From NCBI GenBank assembly GCA_005768755.1, contig VAFL01000007.1, positions 124,001 through 188,000 of the forward strand: a stretch of DNA of 64,000 nt, read 5' to 3'. How positions within the stretch are numbered: position 1 is the first letter of the stretch; each line of letters begins with the position of its first letter. The position numbers were made by a program, and so were the translations under genes. Shown here piece after piece: positions 1 to 7,840 of this stretch. The notes under the pieces are model-generated. The model had not been told where the DNA came from. It searched no databases and saw only the letters and a list, made by a program, of their open reading frames with translations. The DNA comes from Paracoccus denitrificans. GTDB lineage: Bacteria; Pseudomonadota; Alphaproteobacteria; Rhodobacterales; Rhodobacteraceae.

Positions 1-2
1 AT

Positions 3-488
3 CCGGGCGATCCCCGCACCTTCGCGCTGCTGGCCCTGGCGGTTCTTGCAGCGGTGTTCCTGATCGCAGCCGCCCTTCTGTGCAGCCCGTTCGGCCGCGC
101 CTTGCAGGCTGTTCACGAAAATCCGCTGCGCGCCGCGGCAATCGGTTTTCCCGTGCAGAGGCTGAGGATTGCGGCATTCACGCTCTCCTCTGCAATCGCG
201 GGGATCGCGGGGGTGATAATGGCCCAGCACATGCAATTCATCTCGCCCACGATGATGGTCTGGACCGCCTCGGGCGAGGCACTTGTCGTGCTGATCCTTG
301 GCGGTATCGGCACACTTGTCGGCCCGATCATCGGCGCGATGGCCTATGTCGGGCTGAAATACTGGGCCAGCGGCTGGACCGATCACTGGCACATCCTCAT
401 CGGGGTCCTGCTGATCGCCGTCGTGATGGCGGGCGGACGCGGGCTTTTCGGACAGGCAGAAAATGCGTGGCGACATGCTGATCGTTAA
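3..488 (+). CDS. LivM-type ABC transporter permease, 3' part only
   Basis: C-terminal 161 codons of an inner-membrane permease; the start lies outside the window. It shows several hydrophobic segments, and the stretch with RALQAVHENPLRAAAIG followed by RLRIAAFTLSS is the coupling-loop region typical of the LivM branch (branched-chain amino acid, amide or urea ABC importers). The gene runs into the two ATPase genes that follow and overlaps the first by 26 bp, so the three form one operon. The periplasmic binding protein and LivH partner must lie to the left if they are present. Substrate cannot be told from this part. Confidence 0.88.
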   Translation, partial: PGDPRTFALLALAVLAAVFLIAAALLCSPFGRALQAVHENPLRAAAIGFPVQRLRIAAFTLSSAIAGIAGVIMAQHMQFISPTMMVWTASGEALVVLILGGIGTLVGPIIGAMAYVGLKYWASGWTDHWHILIGVLLIAVVMAGGRGLFGQAENAWRHADR

Positions 489-1185
489 GGAACTGTCCAA
501 GCGCTTTGGCGCCGCTGCGGTCATCCGTGACCTGTCGCTGCGGGTCAACACAGGCGAAAGGCTGGCCATCCTTGGCCCGAACGGCGCAGGCAAGACCACG
601 CTGCTGCGGCTGATCGCGGGCGAGATCGCAGCCGACGCAGGCAGCATCCAGATGGACGGGCGCGATGTGACGCGGCTGTCAGCCGATGCCCGCGCCCGCG
701 CGGGCCTTGGCCGCAGCTTTCAGACCACCGCCTTGTTCGATTCCTTCACCATTGCCGAAAACCTGTCGGTTGCCGTCGCCGCACGGCAGGGCAAGCACTT
801 CGTTGGCCGCAATCCACCAGGCAACTGCAAAGCCGCGTTCGGCACTGACTGGCTTGCAGATCATTGCGACCTGCACCCGACCAGCAGACGTGTCTCGGCC
901 TTGGATCACGGCACGCGGCGCAGGGTGGATCTGGCCCTTGCGCTGGCAGGTTCGCCGCGCCTGCTGTTGCTGGACGAGCCGGCGGCAGGGCTTGGATCGT
1001 CAGGATCGCTCGGCCCGTTGTTGGCCGCCCTGCCGCGCGACCTGACGATCATCCTGATCGAGCATGATCTGGATCTGGCTTTCACGCTGGCGGATCGCAT
1101 CGTGATCCTGGACGCCGGGCGCATCGTCTTCGACGGCAGGCCCGATGGCGCGCGCCCCGTGCTGAGGGCCATATATGATGCTTGA
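463..1185 (+). CDS. LivG-type ABC transporter ATP-binding protein, unusual signature motif
   Basis: A 240-residue ATPase that would energise the LivM-type permease. Walker A is GPNGAGKTT near residue 40, the Q-loop lies in GLGRSFQ, Walker B is LLLLDEP and the H-loop is IEHDLDL. The ABC signature is off consensus: where LivG proteins have LSxGxxR this one reads LDHGTRR, with Asp for the conserved Ser. The segment before the signature is also shorter than usual for LivG. ATG at 463 sits inside the permease gene with an AGG-type ribosome site; ATG at 475 is an alternative. It overlaps the next ATPase gene by 11 bp. Confidence 0.85.
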   Translation: MRGDMLIVKELSKRFGAAAVIRDLSLRVNTGERLAILGPNGAGKTTLLRLIAGEIAADAGSIQMDGRDVTRLSADARARAGLGRSFQTTALFDSFTIAENLSVAVAARQGKHFVGRNPPGNCKAAFGTDWLADHCDLHPTSRRVSALDHGTRRRVDLALALAGSPRLLLLDEPAAGLGSSGSLGPLLAALPRDLTIILIEHDLDLAFTLADRIVILDAGRIVFDGRPDGARPVLRAIYDA

Positions 1186-1894
1186 GCTTTCGGAACTGAC
1201 TGCAAGCTATGGCACATTGCAGGTTCTGCACGGCCTTTCGCTCAGGATCGGGCGTGGTCGGGTCCACGCGCTTCTTGGGCGCAACGGTGCCGGCAAGTCC
1301 ACGGCGCTGCGTCGGATCATGGGGCTTTTGCCGCCCTCTCAGGGCCAAATCAGCCTTGACGGGCAAGACATTGCGGATTGGCCCACGCACCGCATCGCCC
1401 GGGCGGGCATCGGTTACGTCCCCGAAGGTCGCGACGTGTTCACCACGCTTTCGGTCCGCGAAAACCTTACGCTTGCAGGTCGGATCGGGCGCGGCGGCTG
1501 GAATCTGGACGCGGTGAGTGCAGTGTTTCCCAACCTTGCCGGGCGAATGGAAGCGCCTGCGGCGGCCCTGTCCGGGGGAGAGCAGCAGATGCTGGCAATT
1601 GGGCGGGCGCTGATGACCTCGCCCCGGGTGATGCTGCTTGACGAACCGTCCCAGGGGCTGTCTGTGGCCATGATCGCAGGTTTGCGGGATGCGCTGGCAC
1701 GATTGAAGGCGCAAGGAATGACCATTTTGCTGGTTGAACAGAATGTCGGTTTCACGACCGCCCTGGCCGATGACGTGACGCTGATCTCGCGCGGGGTGGC
1801 CGTCTGGACTGGCGACGTGGCGGCTTTCGCAACAGCAACCGCGCCAAGACGGCGCTGGCTGGGTGGCGATGCCGCCCCATCTGCGCAGCAGTGA
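1175..1894 (+). CDS. LivF-type ABC transporter ATP-binding protein
   Basis: A 239-residue second ATPase of the importer, cytoplasmic face of the inner membrane. All motifs are intact: Walker A GRNGAGKST, signature LSGGEQQ, Walker B MLLDEP, and the LivF hallmark GYVPEGRDVF after the Q-loop region. With a normal signature here and an altered one in the LivG partner, the pair may be functionally asymmetric. Two adjacent ATGs (1175 and 1178) follow a GAGGG ribosome site. It is the last gene of the operon; the next gene starts about 110 bp downstream with its own strong ribosome site. Confidence 0.9.
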   Translation: MMLELSELTASYGTLQVLHGLSLRIGRGRVHALLGRNGAGKSTALRRIMGLLPPSQGQISLDGQDIADWPTHRIARAGIGYVPEGRDVFTTLSVRENLTLAGRIGRGGWNLDAVSAVFPNLAGRMEAPAAALSGGEQQMLAIGRALMTSPRVMLLDEPSQGLSVAMIAGLRDALARLKAQGMTILLVEQNVGFTTALADDVTLISRGVAVWTGDVAAFATATAPRRRWLGGDAAPSAQQ

Positions 1895-2002
1895 CGGTGC
1901 CCGACCCCGTCGCGGGTTCTTCTGTGCGGGCGACGTCCCGGTTTGGGGTTTCACGACGACAGTCCCGCCACTATATGCCGGGCAAGCAAAGGAGTTTTCC
2001 CG

Positions 2003-3025
2003 ATGGGCTATAGAATTGCCGTCGCCGGCACCACGACTGATGTGGGCCGCGAGATCCTGAACATTCTTGCCGAGCGTGAGTTTCCAGCCGATGAGGTCGC
2101 AGCACTTGGCCCGCGCCGGTCGCTGGGAACCGAAGTCAGTTTTGGTGACGACACGCTGAAGACCCGCGATATCGAGACATTCGATTTCGCCGGCTTTGAC
2201 ATGGCACTTTTTGCCCTCGACGCCGAGGACTCGCGTAAATACGCGCATCTGGCGACCGAACAGGGCTGCGTGGTGATCGACGCGTCATCGGCATTCCGGC
2301 TGGACCCGTCCGTGCCGCTGGTTGTCCCAGAGGTGAACCCCGCTGCGGTCGAAGGATACCGCGAGCGGATGATCATCGCCAGCCCCGAAGCCGCAACCGC
2401 CGAGATGGTGGTGGCGCTGAAGCCGCTGCACGACCGCGCGCGCATCCGTCGTGTCGTCGCCTCGACCTACCAGTCGGTGATGTCGGCAGGCCGCAAGGGA
2501 ATGGACGAATTGTGGAACCAGACCAAGGGCATGTATGTGCCGGGACAGGAGGTCGACCCGTCTGTCTTCCCCCGCCAGATCGCATTCAACGTGATCCCCC
2601 AGATTGGCGAGTTCATGGAAGATGGCACCAGCCGCGAAGAATGGCAGATCGTCGCCGAGGTGAAGAAGATCCTGGACCCGGCAATCCGCATGTCGGTGAC
2701 CTGCGTGCGCGTTCCCGTCTTTGCCGCCGACGCGGAATCGGTGAATGTCGAGTTCGAGGATTTTCTGGACGAGGACGAGGCACGCGACATCCTGCGCGAA
2801 TCTCCGGGCGTGCTGCTGATCGACAAACGCGAAGATGGCGGCTTTGTCACGCCGGTAGAGGCAGCGGGTGATTTTGCGACCTTCGTCAGCCGCATCCGGC
2901 AGGACAGCACAGTCGAGAACGGGCTGAATCTCTGGGTCGTCTGTGACAGCTTGCGCAAGGGCTCGGCGTTGAACCTCGTCCAGATCGCGGAATTGCTGGG
3001 CCGCGATCACCTGAAGAAGGGCTGA
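2003..3025 (+). CDS. Aspartate-semialdehyde dehydrogenase homologue lacking catalytic Cys and His (probable pseudoenzyme)
   Basis: A 340-residue protein that matches bacterial ASADH from end to end (REILNILAEREFPADEV, MVVALKPLHD, STYQSV and CVRVPVF are all family blocks). The start at 2003 is chosen because the family N-terminus MxYRIAVAG begins there and AAAGGAG lies just upstream. Key residues differ. The nucleophile motif NCST reads EAAT at 129-132, so Cys is Ala130. The acid/base His of the GHSE motif is Asp243 in AADAE. The dinucleotide loop GxxGxxG reads GTTTDVG, losing its middle Gly. Gln157 and Arg236 are kept. The frame is open over the full length, so this is not a decayed gene. Catalysis of aspartyl phosphate reduction looks impossible; a true Asd should exist elsewhere in the genome. 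Flanked by the liv operon and a terminator. Confidence 0.85.
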   Translation: MGYRIAVAGTTTDVGREILNILAEREFPADEVAALGPRRSLGTEVSFGDDTLKTRDIETFDFAGFDMALFALDAEDSRKYAHLATEQGCVVIDASSAFRLDPSVPLVVPEVNPAAVEGYRERMIIASPEAATAEMVVALKPLHDRARIRRVVASTYQSVMSAGRKGMDELWNQTKGMYVPGQEVDPSVFPRQIAFNVIPQIGEFMEDGTSREEWQIVAEVKKILDPAIRMSVTCVRVPVFAADAESVNVEFEDFLDEDEARDILRESPGVLLIDKREDGGFVTPVEAAGDFATFVSRIRQDSTVENGLNLWVVCDSLRKGSALNLVQIAELLGRDHLKKG

Positions 3026-3051
3026 GGCCGCGCGGCGTGGATTGCAACAGG

Positions 3052-3080
3052 AAGGGGGCTGAGGGATCAGCCCCCTTTTT
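3052..3080 (+). terminator. Rho-independent terminator after the ASADH homologue
   Basis: An 11-bp perfect stem (3052-3062 with 3067-3077) with a GGGA loop, followed by a run of T. It lies 26 bp after the ASADH homologue stop. The right arm includes the stop codon of the opposing DUF2268 gene. Confidence 0.85.
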
Positions 3081-3804
3081 CTGCGTCGATGCCGTCGTTG
3101 GTAACGTCAGGCGTCTGTGGGGCTGCCGGGTCCTCGGTTTGCGATTCCGCGTCCATCTCGGCACCGCCATCGGAATTGGCCAGCTTGCGCATCGCCGGGC
3201 GGAAACGATCGACCGGCGCGTTGGCCAGTGTCACGGGTGTATCCTGCGGGGACTGGGCCAGATATTCCGATATCAGGCGATGCCCGAGACCGTAACCGGA
3301 CCAACGCCTGATCCGGCCCTTGCCGAAGAACCATTCCGCATGGTCGTAATCGCGACGCGACCATTCGTTCAAGGCGCGCCGCGCCACGCCATCCGACGGG
3401 TTCACTGCGTCCCACGGATCGGGCGATCCGCCCAGAACCTGCAGAACGAAATGCCCGGCCAGGCCTTCGCTGACAAGCGCCTCGCCCAAAGACTTGCCAT
3501 ATCCGGGGCCATCCCATCGCAGCAGATGGTGAAGTTCATGGACCAGGGTGCGGATGAAATATTGCGGATCGAACCGCGCGGGTTCGAGGGTGATCTGGAT
3601 GTGACCCGGACCCGGTGCATAGCCGCCGACCGCCCAGCCCTGCACGACATCCTCGCCCGCGCGGACAACCAGATCAAAGCGCGGCAGATCGACATGTTCC
3701 TCGACCAGGGACACCGCCTCGCGCGCGGCATCACGCGCCTCTGGCATCACGCTGTTCAGCGCCTTGCGGGAGTTCAGGAAATGGATCTGCCAGACGGTCA
3801 TGGC
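3067..3804 (-). CDS. DUF2268-family predicted Zn-dependent protease
   Basis: A 245-residue protein with the zincin motif HELHH (HExxH) in TLVHELHHLLRWDG and a following EGLAGHF that can supply the third ligand, as in the DUF2268 group of putative metalloproteases. No signal peptide is seen, and the C-terminal 45 residues are acidic and low in complexity. The start at 3804 is preferred over the ATG at 3828 because AAGAAGG lies just before it and the sequence then begins MTVWQIHFLN. It lies 71 bp downstream of the HxlR regulator gene on the same strand. Substrate unknown. Confidence 0.75.
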   Translation of the reverse strand, partial: AMTVWQIHFLNSRKALNSVMPEARDAAREAVSLVEEHVDLPRFDLVVRAGEDVVQGWAVGGYAPGPGHIQITLEPARFDPQYFIRTLVHELHHLLRWDGPGYGKSLGEALVSEGLAGHFVLQVLGGSPDPWDAVNPSDGVARRALNEWSRRDYDHAEWFFGKGRIRRWSGYGLGHRLISEYLAQSPQDTPVTLANAPVDRFRPAMRKLANSDGGAEMDAESQTEDPAAPQTPDVTNDGIDAEKGG

Positions 3805-3875
3805 CTTCTTTCGCAAGTTCGGCGGCATCGCGCCACTGCAAAGATGCGCGTCGGCGGGGTTCTGCGCGTGGCGCG

Positions 3876-4253
3876 TCAGGCGCTGTTGTCGCGGTCGTAG
3901 CGGGCCTTGGCGGCCTCGACCGTGTCGAGTTCCTGCGCGATCCAGCCTGTCAGGCCCTCCATCACGGAAAGCAGTCCAGTGCCCGTTGGGGTCAGGTCAT
4001 AGCTGACCTTTGGCGGAACCGATGGCTCGACATGGCGCCGAAGCAGCCCGTGGCGGCACAGGCTTTTCAGCGTGGCGGACAGCACACGTTCGCTGATCCC
4101 CTCCACCTCGTCGCGCAACTGGTGAAAGCGGCGCGGGCCGTTCTTCAGCGACCACAGGATCAGCAGCGTCCATTTCCCGGTCGCAAGCAGGAACAGGTCG
4201 CGTCCCGGGCAATCGGCAGTCATCGGGTCGGCATCCGCTGCACTTACTTCCAC
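3876..4253 (-). CDS. HxlR-family winged-helix transcriptional regulator
   Basis: A 125-residue DNA-binding protein. CPGRD near the N-terminus, GKWTLLILWSLKNGPRRFHQL and the wing region with KVSYDLTPTG are diagnostic of HxlR/DUF24 regulators. Cys15 is in the place used as a redox or electrophile sensor in members such as YodB, HypR and QorR. It is divergent from the fusion flavoprotein gene starting at 4340; an inverted repeat in the gap is the obvious operator. Control of a flavin reductase/monooxygenase gene by this family fits quinone or electrophile stress, but that is inference. Confidence 0.9.
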   Translation of the reverse strand: MEVSAADADPMTADCPGRDLFLLATGKWTLLILWSLKNGPRRFHQLRDEVEGISERVLSATLKSLCRHGLLRRHVEPSVPPKVSYDLTPTGTGLLSVMEGLTGWIAQELDTVEAAKARYDRDNSA

Positions 4254-4295
4254 ATCCGTTCCTTCCGTTCAGATCCATTCTTATCGAGAGCGTGC

Positions 4296-4312
4296 GCTTA
4301 CATTAAGTAAGC
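4296..4312. promoter_or_regulatory. Inverted repeat, likely HxlR operator
   Basis: Perfect inverted repeat GCTTAC-N5-GTAAGC in the 86-bp gap between the divergent HxlR gene and the fusion flavoprotein gene, about 28 bp upstream of the latter's ATG. The position overlaps where core promoter elements of both genes must lie. AT-rich centre (ATTAA). Confidence 0.6.
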
Positions 4313-4339
4313 CCATAACCGAAATGAAGGAGAAACGTG

Positions 4340-5191
4340 ATGGGCGAGCAGATTTTGCTGAATGTCTTCACCCCCAAACCCGGCAAGCTGGACGAACTGG
4401 CCGATTTGCAGATGGCGGAATCGCAGCGACTTGGGCCGATCAGCGCGCGCTTTGGCTGGCTGGGCAACGAGATCTATCGCAGCAATGACAAGCTGATGAT
4501 CGTCACGCGTTTCGCCGAAGGCGCGACGGGCTTTCACGAGACGGACGAATTCAAGCAGCATCTGGACCTGCTGGACCCGGTGCTGGAGACTGTAGACAGC
4601 AATCCCGTGACTCTGCTTGCCAGTAACCACGCGCCGGTCAGGGTCGCGGTCATCACCGGCAGCACGCGCGAAGGACGGTTTGGCGAGAAACCGGCGGAAT
4701 GGATTGCCGGAAAGGCGGCGGCACATCGCGGGCTCGACGTCACGCCGATCGACCTGCGGGACCACGATCTGCCATTTTTCGGCGCGCCCGATGCCGGCGC
4801 GGGCCAGAAGCAGGCAGCACAGGATTTCGTGGCGCTGATGCAGGGCTTTGACGCCTATATCCTGACCGTCGCAGAATATAATCACGGTCCGACAGCGGTT
4901 CTGAAAAACGCGCTCGACCATCTGGACGCCATGCGCAAGCCAGTGGCTTATGTCGCTTACGGCGGCGTCGGCGGGGCGCGGGCGGTCGAGCATCTGCGCG
5001 CGATCACGGCAGAACTGCGCATGGTTTCGATCCGCGATGCGGTTCACATCACCTACGCCGACATGAAGCCGCTGATGTCGGGCGAGGCGACATTGTCCGA
5101 TCTGACGCATCTGGAAAACAATGCAACGACCATGCTGGACGAGTTGGCGTGGTGGGCGCGGCTGCTGCGCGATGCCGATCATCCGGCATGA
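4340..5191 (+). CDS. Fusion of an ABM-type monooxygenase domain with an NAD(P)H-dependent FMN reductase
   Basis: A 283-residue protein with two parts. Residues 1-95 look like an antibiotic-biosynthesis-monooxygenase (ABM, ferredoxin-like) domain with LLNVFTPKPGKLDEL and a FAEGATGFHETDEF block. Residues 100-280 are a flavodoxin-like NADPH-dependent FMN reductase: FMN phosphate loop GSTREGRFG at 107-115 and TVAEYNHGPTAVLKNALDHL around 175. A flavin reductase fused to a small monooxygenase could supply reduced flavin or reduce quinones locally. ATG at 4340 follows AAGGAGA; a GTG three bases earlier is less likely. Divergent from, and probably repressed by, the HxlR gene. Confidence 0.85.
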   Translation: MGEQILLNVFTPKPGKLDELADLQMAESQRLGPISARFGWLGNEIYRSNDKLMIVTRFAEGATGFHETDEFKQHLDLLDPVLETVDSNPVTLLASNHAPVRVAVITGSTREGRFGEKPAEWIAGKAAAHRGLDVTPIDLRDHDLPFFGAPDAGAGQKQAAQDFVALMQGFDAYILTVAEYNHGPTAVLKNALDHLDAMRKPVAYVAYGGVGGARAVEHLRAITAELRMVSIRDAVHITYADMKPLMSGEATLSDLTHLENNATTMLDELAWWARLLRDADHPA

Positions 5192-5202
5192 TCGTTGCTG
5201 CT

Positions 5203-5224
5203 GTGCCCCGGCAAACCGGGGCGC
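5203..5224. terminator. GC-rich hairpin between convergent genes
   Basis: Stem GCCCCGG/CCGGGGC with a CAAA loop, lying between the ends of the fusion flavoprotein gene and ftsK. It has no T-run on either strand, so efficiency as an intrinsic terminator is uncertain. Confidence 0.5.
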
Positions 5225-5227
5225 AGT

Positions 5228-7840
5228 TCAGATTTCGGGCACCAGCACTTCGCGCTTGCCGACATGGTTCGCGCTGCTGACAACGCCCTGATCCTCCATC
5301 ATCTCGACGATCCGGGCGGCCTTGTTATAGCCGATGGCCAGTTTGCGCTGGATATAGCTGGTCGAACATTTGCGGTCCTTGGCGACGATCATCACCGCCT
5401 GATCGTACAGCGCATCATCGCCATCCGCCGAATTGCCAAGGCCCAGAACGGCGTCGATATCGCCCGCGACCTCATCCTCGGGGCCGTCGACCACGCCGGA
5501 TTTATAGGTCGGGGGCCCGAAGGATTTCAGGTGGTTTACGACTTCCTCGACCTCTTCGTCGCTGACGAAAGGCCCGTGGACACGGGTGATCTTTGACCCG
5601 CCCGCCATATACAGCATGTCGCCCTGCCCCAGAAGCTGTTCGGCCCCCTGCTCGCCAAGGATGGTGCGGCTGTCGATCTTCGAGGTGACCTGGAAACTGA
5701 TCCGGGTCGGGAAGTTCGCCTTGATGGTGCCGGTGATGACATCGACCGAAGGCCGCTGCGTCGCCATGATCAGGTGGATACCCGATGCCCGCGCCATCTG
5801 CGCCAGACGCTGGATGCAGGCCTCGATCTCCTTGCCGGCGACCATCATCAGGTCGGCCATCTCATCAACGATGACGACGATATAGGGGAACTTCTCTGGC
5901 TGGAACTCCTCGGTCTCGAAGACGGGTTCGCCCGTATCTTCGTCAAAGCCGGTCTGAACGGTGCGTTTGAACATCTCGTCGCGGGCAAGCGCCTCGCCGA
6001 CGCGGCTGTTATAGCCTTCGATGTTGCGGACGCCCATCTTGGACATCTTGCGGTAACGCTCCTCCATCTCGGCCACGACCCATTTCAGCGCAACAACCGC
6101 CTTCTTGGGATCGGTGACGACCGGGGACAGCAGATGCGGAATGCCGTCATAGACCGACAGTTCCAGCATCTTCGGATCGATCATGATCAGGCGGCACTCA
6201 TCCGGCGTCAGCTTGTAAAGAAGCGACAGGATCATGGTATTGATGGCGACCGACTTACCGGACCCCGTGGTCCCCGCGATCAGAAGGTGAGGCATCTTCG
6301 CAAGGTTGGACACGACCGGACCGCCGCCAATGTCCTTGCCCAGCGCCAAGGGCAGCGGATAGGACGCGTCGCCATAGGATTTCGCCGACAGGATTTCGCG
6401 CAAAAGCACCTTTTCGCGCCGCGCATTCGGCAGTTCGATCCCGATCACAGTGCGACCGGGCACCGTGGACACACGCGCCGACAGCGCCGACATCGACCGC
6501 GCAATGTCATCGGACAGCCCGATTACGCGGGATGCCTTCAGACCCGGCGCAGGTTCCAGTTCGTAAAGCGTCACGACCGGACCGGGATGGACGGCCGTGA
6601 TCTGGCCCTTCACACCGTAATCGTCCAGCACGGCTTCCAGCATGCGGGCATTCTCGGCCAATGCCTCTTCGGAAAGTTGATGACGCTCGATGGTGCTGCC
6701 TGCCGTCAGCAAGGACAAGGGCGGGCATTCGAACTCGCTGGCACCATCATCGAAGCGCAGCGAGGGTTGCGCCTCGGACTGCGCCTTGCGGGAGGGCTGT
6801 GGGGCGCGCTTGGCCGGAACCACGACACGCGCCGTATCGGCATTGAAGGGATGAGGATCGGCAGGCGTGATGGCTTCGTCATCCTCGGGTTCATCCAGCT
6901 CAACATCCCGACGATTGGCGTTCAGGCGCTGCGTGACCGAGCTGAGCAGATTGCCGCCTCGCTTCGAAATCGCATCCGTTATCCGCGCGGAAACCTCATC
7001 ACTTGTCGGCGCAAGTGCGTCATGGGCCTCGGGCTCGACCAGTTCGGAATCGCTTTCCCATTCATCATCCGTCGGGCGGCGGCGGAAAAGGCTGCGCCTG
7101 GATGTGCCGCTCAGCGCGGCGTCGGTATCAGCTTGCGCGCGGCGTTCAGCGGCACGTGCCTTCATCCCACGCGCCGCACCGAAGGCGCCAACCGCGCTGC
7201 GACCCAGAAGACGCATCACCAGATCATAGGCCGTGACCAGACCGGTACCCAGCCAGCGCAGAAGACGCCGCACTTCGGCCAGATCGAAGCCGAGCACGAA
7301 GCCGTAAAATGCAATCGCACCACCCATCATCAGCAGCGCACCGATCTTAAGCGATGCGGCGGGGCCGAACGGCAACAGCGTCATCAGTCCGCCCATCATC
7401 ATGTCGCCGAAATGACCGCCAAGACCAAAGCTTTCCTGCCAGCCCACAGGCGGTACAAGCGAGGCACAGTAGACCGAGCCGAGGGCCACGGCGATCGGCA
7501 GGAAGACCGCGCGCATCACCCGATCCTCGCCCTTGTGCAGCATCAGCCTCAAGCCCCAGACAAACGCGCCAAGCGCCAGTCCCCATGCGCCATAGCCCGC
7601 GATCATCATCAGCGGCGCAGCAAGGTAGGCACCAAACCGGCCCAGCAGGTTCACGGGCGGCTGATCGGTCGCGGCAAGAAAGCTGGGATCATCGGGCGAC
7701 CAGCTGTACAGGATCAGCGCCAGCACAGCCGCCAGCACCACGAGGCCCGCCCCGATCAGTTCCTTGCCGCGCCGTTCCAGCGCCGCCTGGGTATTCTGAT
7801 CGAAAAGCGGATCGCGCCCTTTCGCCTGCCAGCTCGCCAT
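5228..7840 (-). CDS. ftsK: DNA translocase FtsK
   Basis: An 870-residue septal DNA pump that segregates chromosome termini and activates XerCD at dif. The N-terminal 200 residues carry about four membrane segments (one begins GAGLVVLAAVLALILYSW). An acidic/proline-containing linker follows to about residue 370. The motor has Walker A GTTGSGKS near 519-526 and Walker B VVIVDEMADL near 655. The C-terminal 65 residues are the gamma winged helix that reads KOPS sites (CSTSYIQRKLAIGYNKAARI). Its ATG directly abuts the TGA of the upstream aminotransferase gene with no gap, so the two are co-transcribed and probably coupled. Confidence 0.97.
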   Translation of the reverse strand: MASWQAKGRDPLFDQNTQAALERRGKELIGAGLVVLAAVLALILYSWSPDDPSFLAATDQPPVNLLGRFGAYLAAPLMMIAGYGAWGLALGAFVWGLRLMLHKGEDRVMRAVFLPIAVALGSVYCASLVPPVGWQESFGLGGHFGDMMMGGLMTLLPFGPAASLKIGALLMMGGAIAFYGFVLGFDLAEVRRLLRWLGTGLVTAYDLVMRLLGRSAVGAFGAARGMKARAAERRAQADTDAALSGTSRRSLFRRRPTDDEWESDSELVEPEAHDALAPTSDEVSARITDAISKRGGNLLSSVTQRLNANRRDVELDEPEDDEAITPADPHPFNADTARVVVPAKRAPQPSRKAQSEAQPSLRFDDGASEFECPPLSLLTAGSTIERHQLSEEALAENARMLEAVLDDYGVKGQITAVHPGPVVTLYELEPAPGLKASRVIGLSDDIARSMSALSARVSTVPGRTVIGIELPNARREKVLLREILSAKSYGDASYPLPLALGKDIGGGPVVSNLAKMPHLLIAGTTGSGKSVAINTMILSLLYKLTPDECRLIMIDPKMLELSVYDGIPHLLSPVVTDPKKAVVALKWVVAEMEERYRKMSKMGVRNIEGYNSRVGEALARDEMFKRTVQTGFDEDTGEPVFETEEFQPEKFPYIVVIVDEMADLMMVAGKEIEACIQRLAQMARASGIHLIMATQRPSVDVITGTIKANFPTRISFQVTSKIDSRTILGEQGAEQLLGQGDMLYMAGGSKITRVHGPFVSDEEVEEVVNHLKSFGPPTYKSGVVDGPEDEVAGDIDAVLGLGNSADGDDALYDQAVMIVAKDRKCSTSYIQRKLAIGYNKAARIVEMMEDQGVVSSANHVGKREVLVPEI

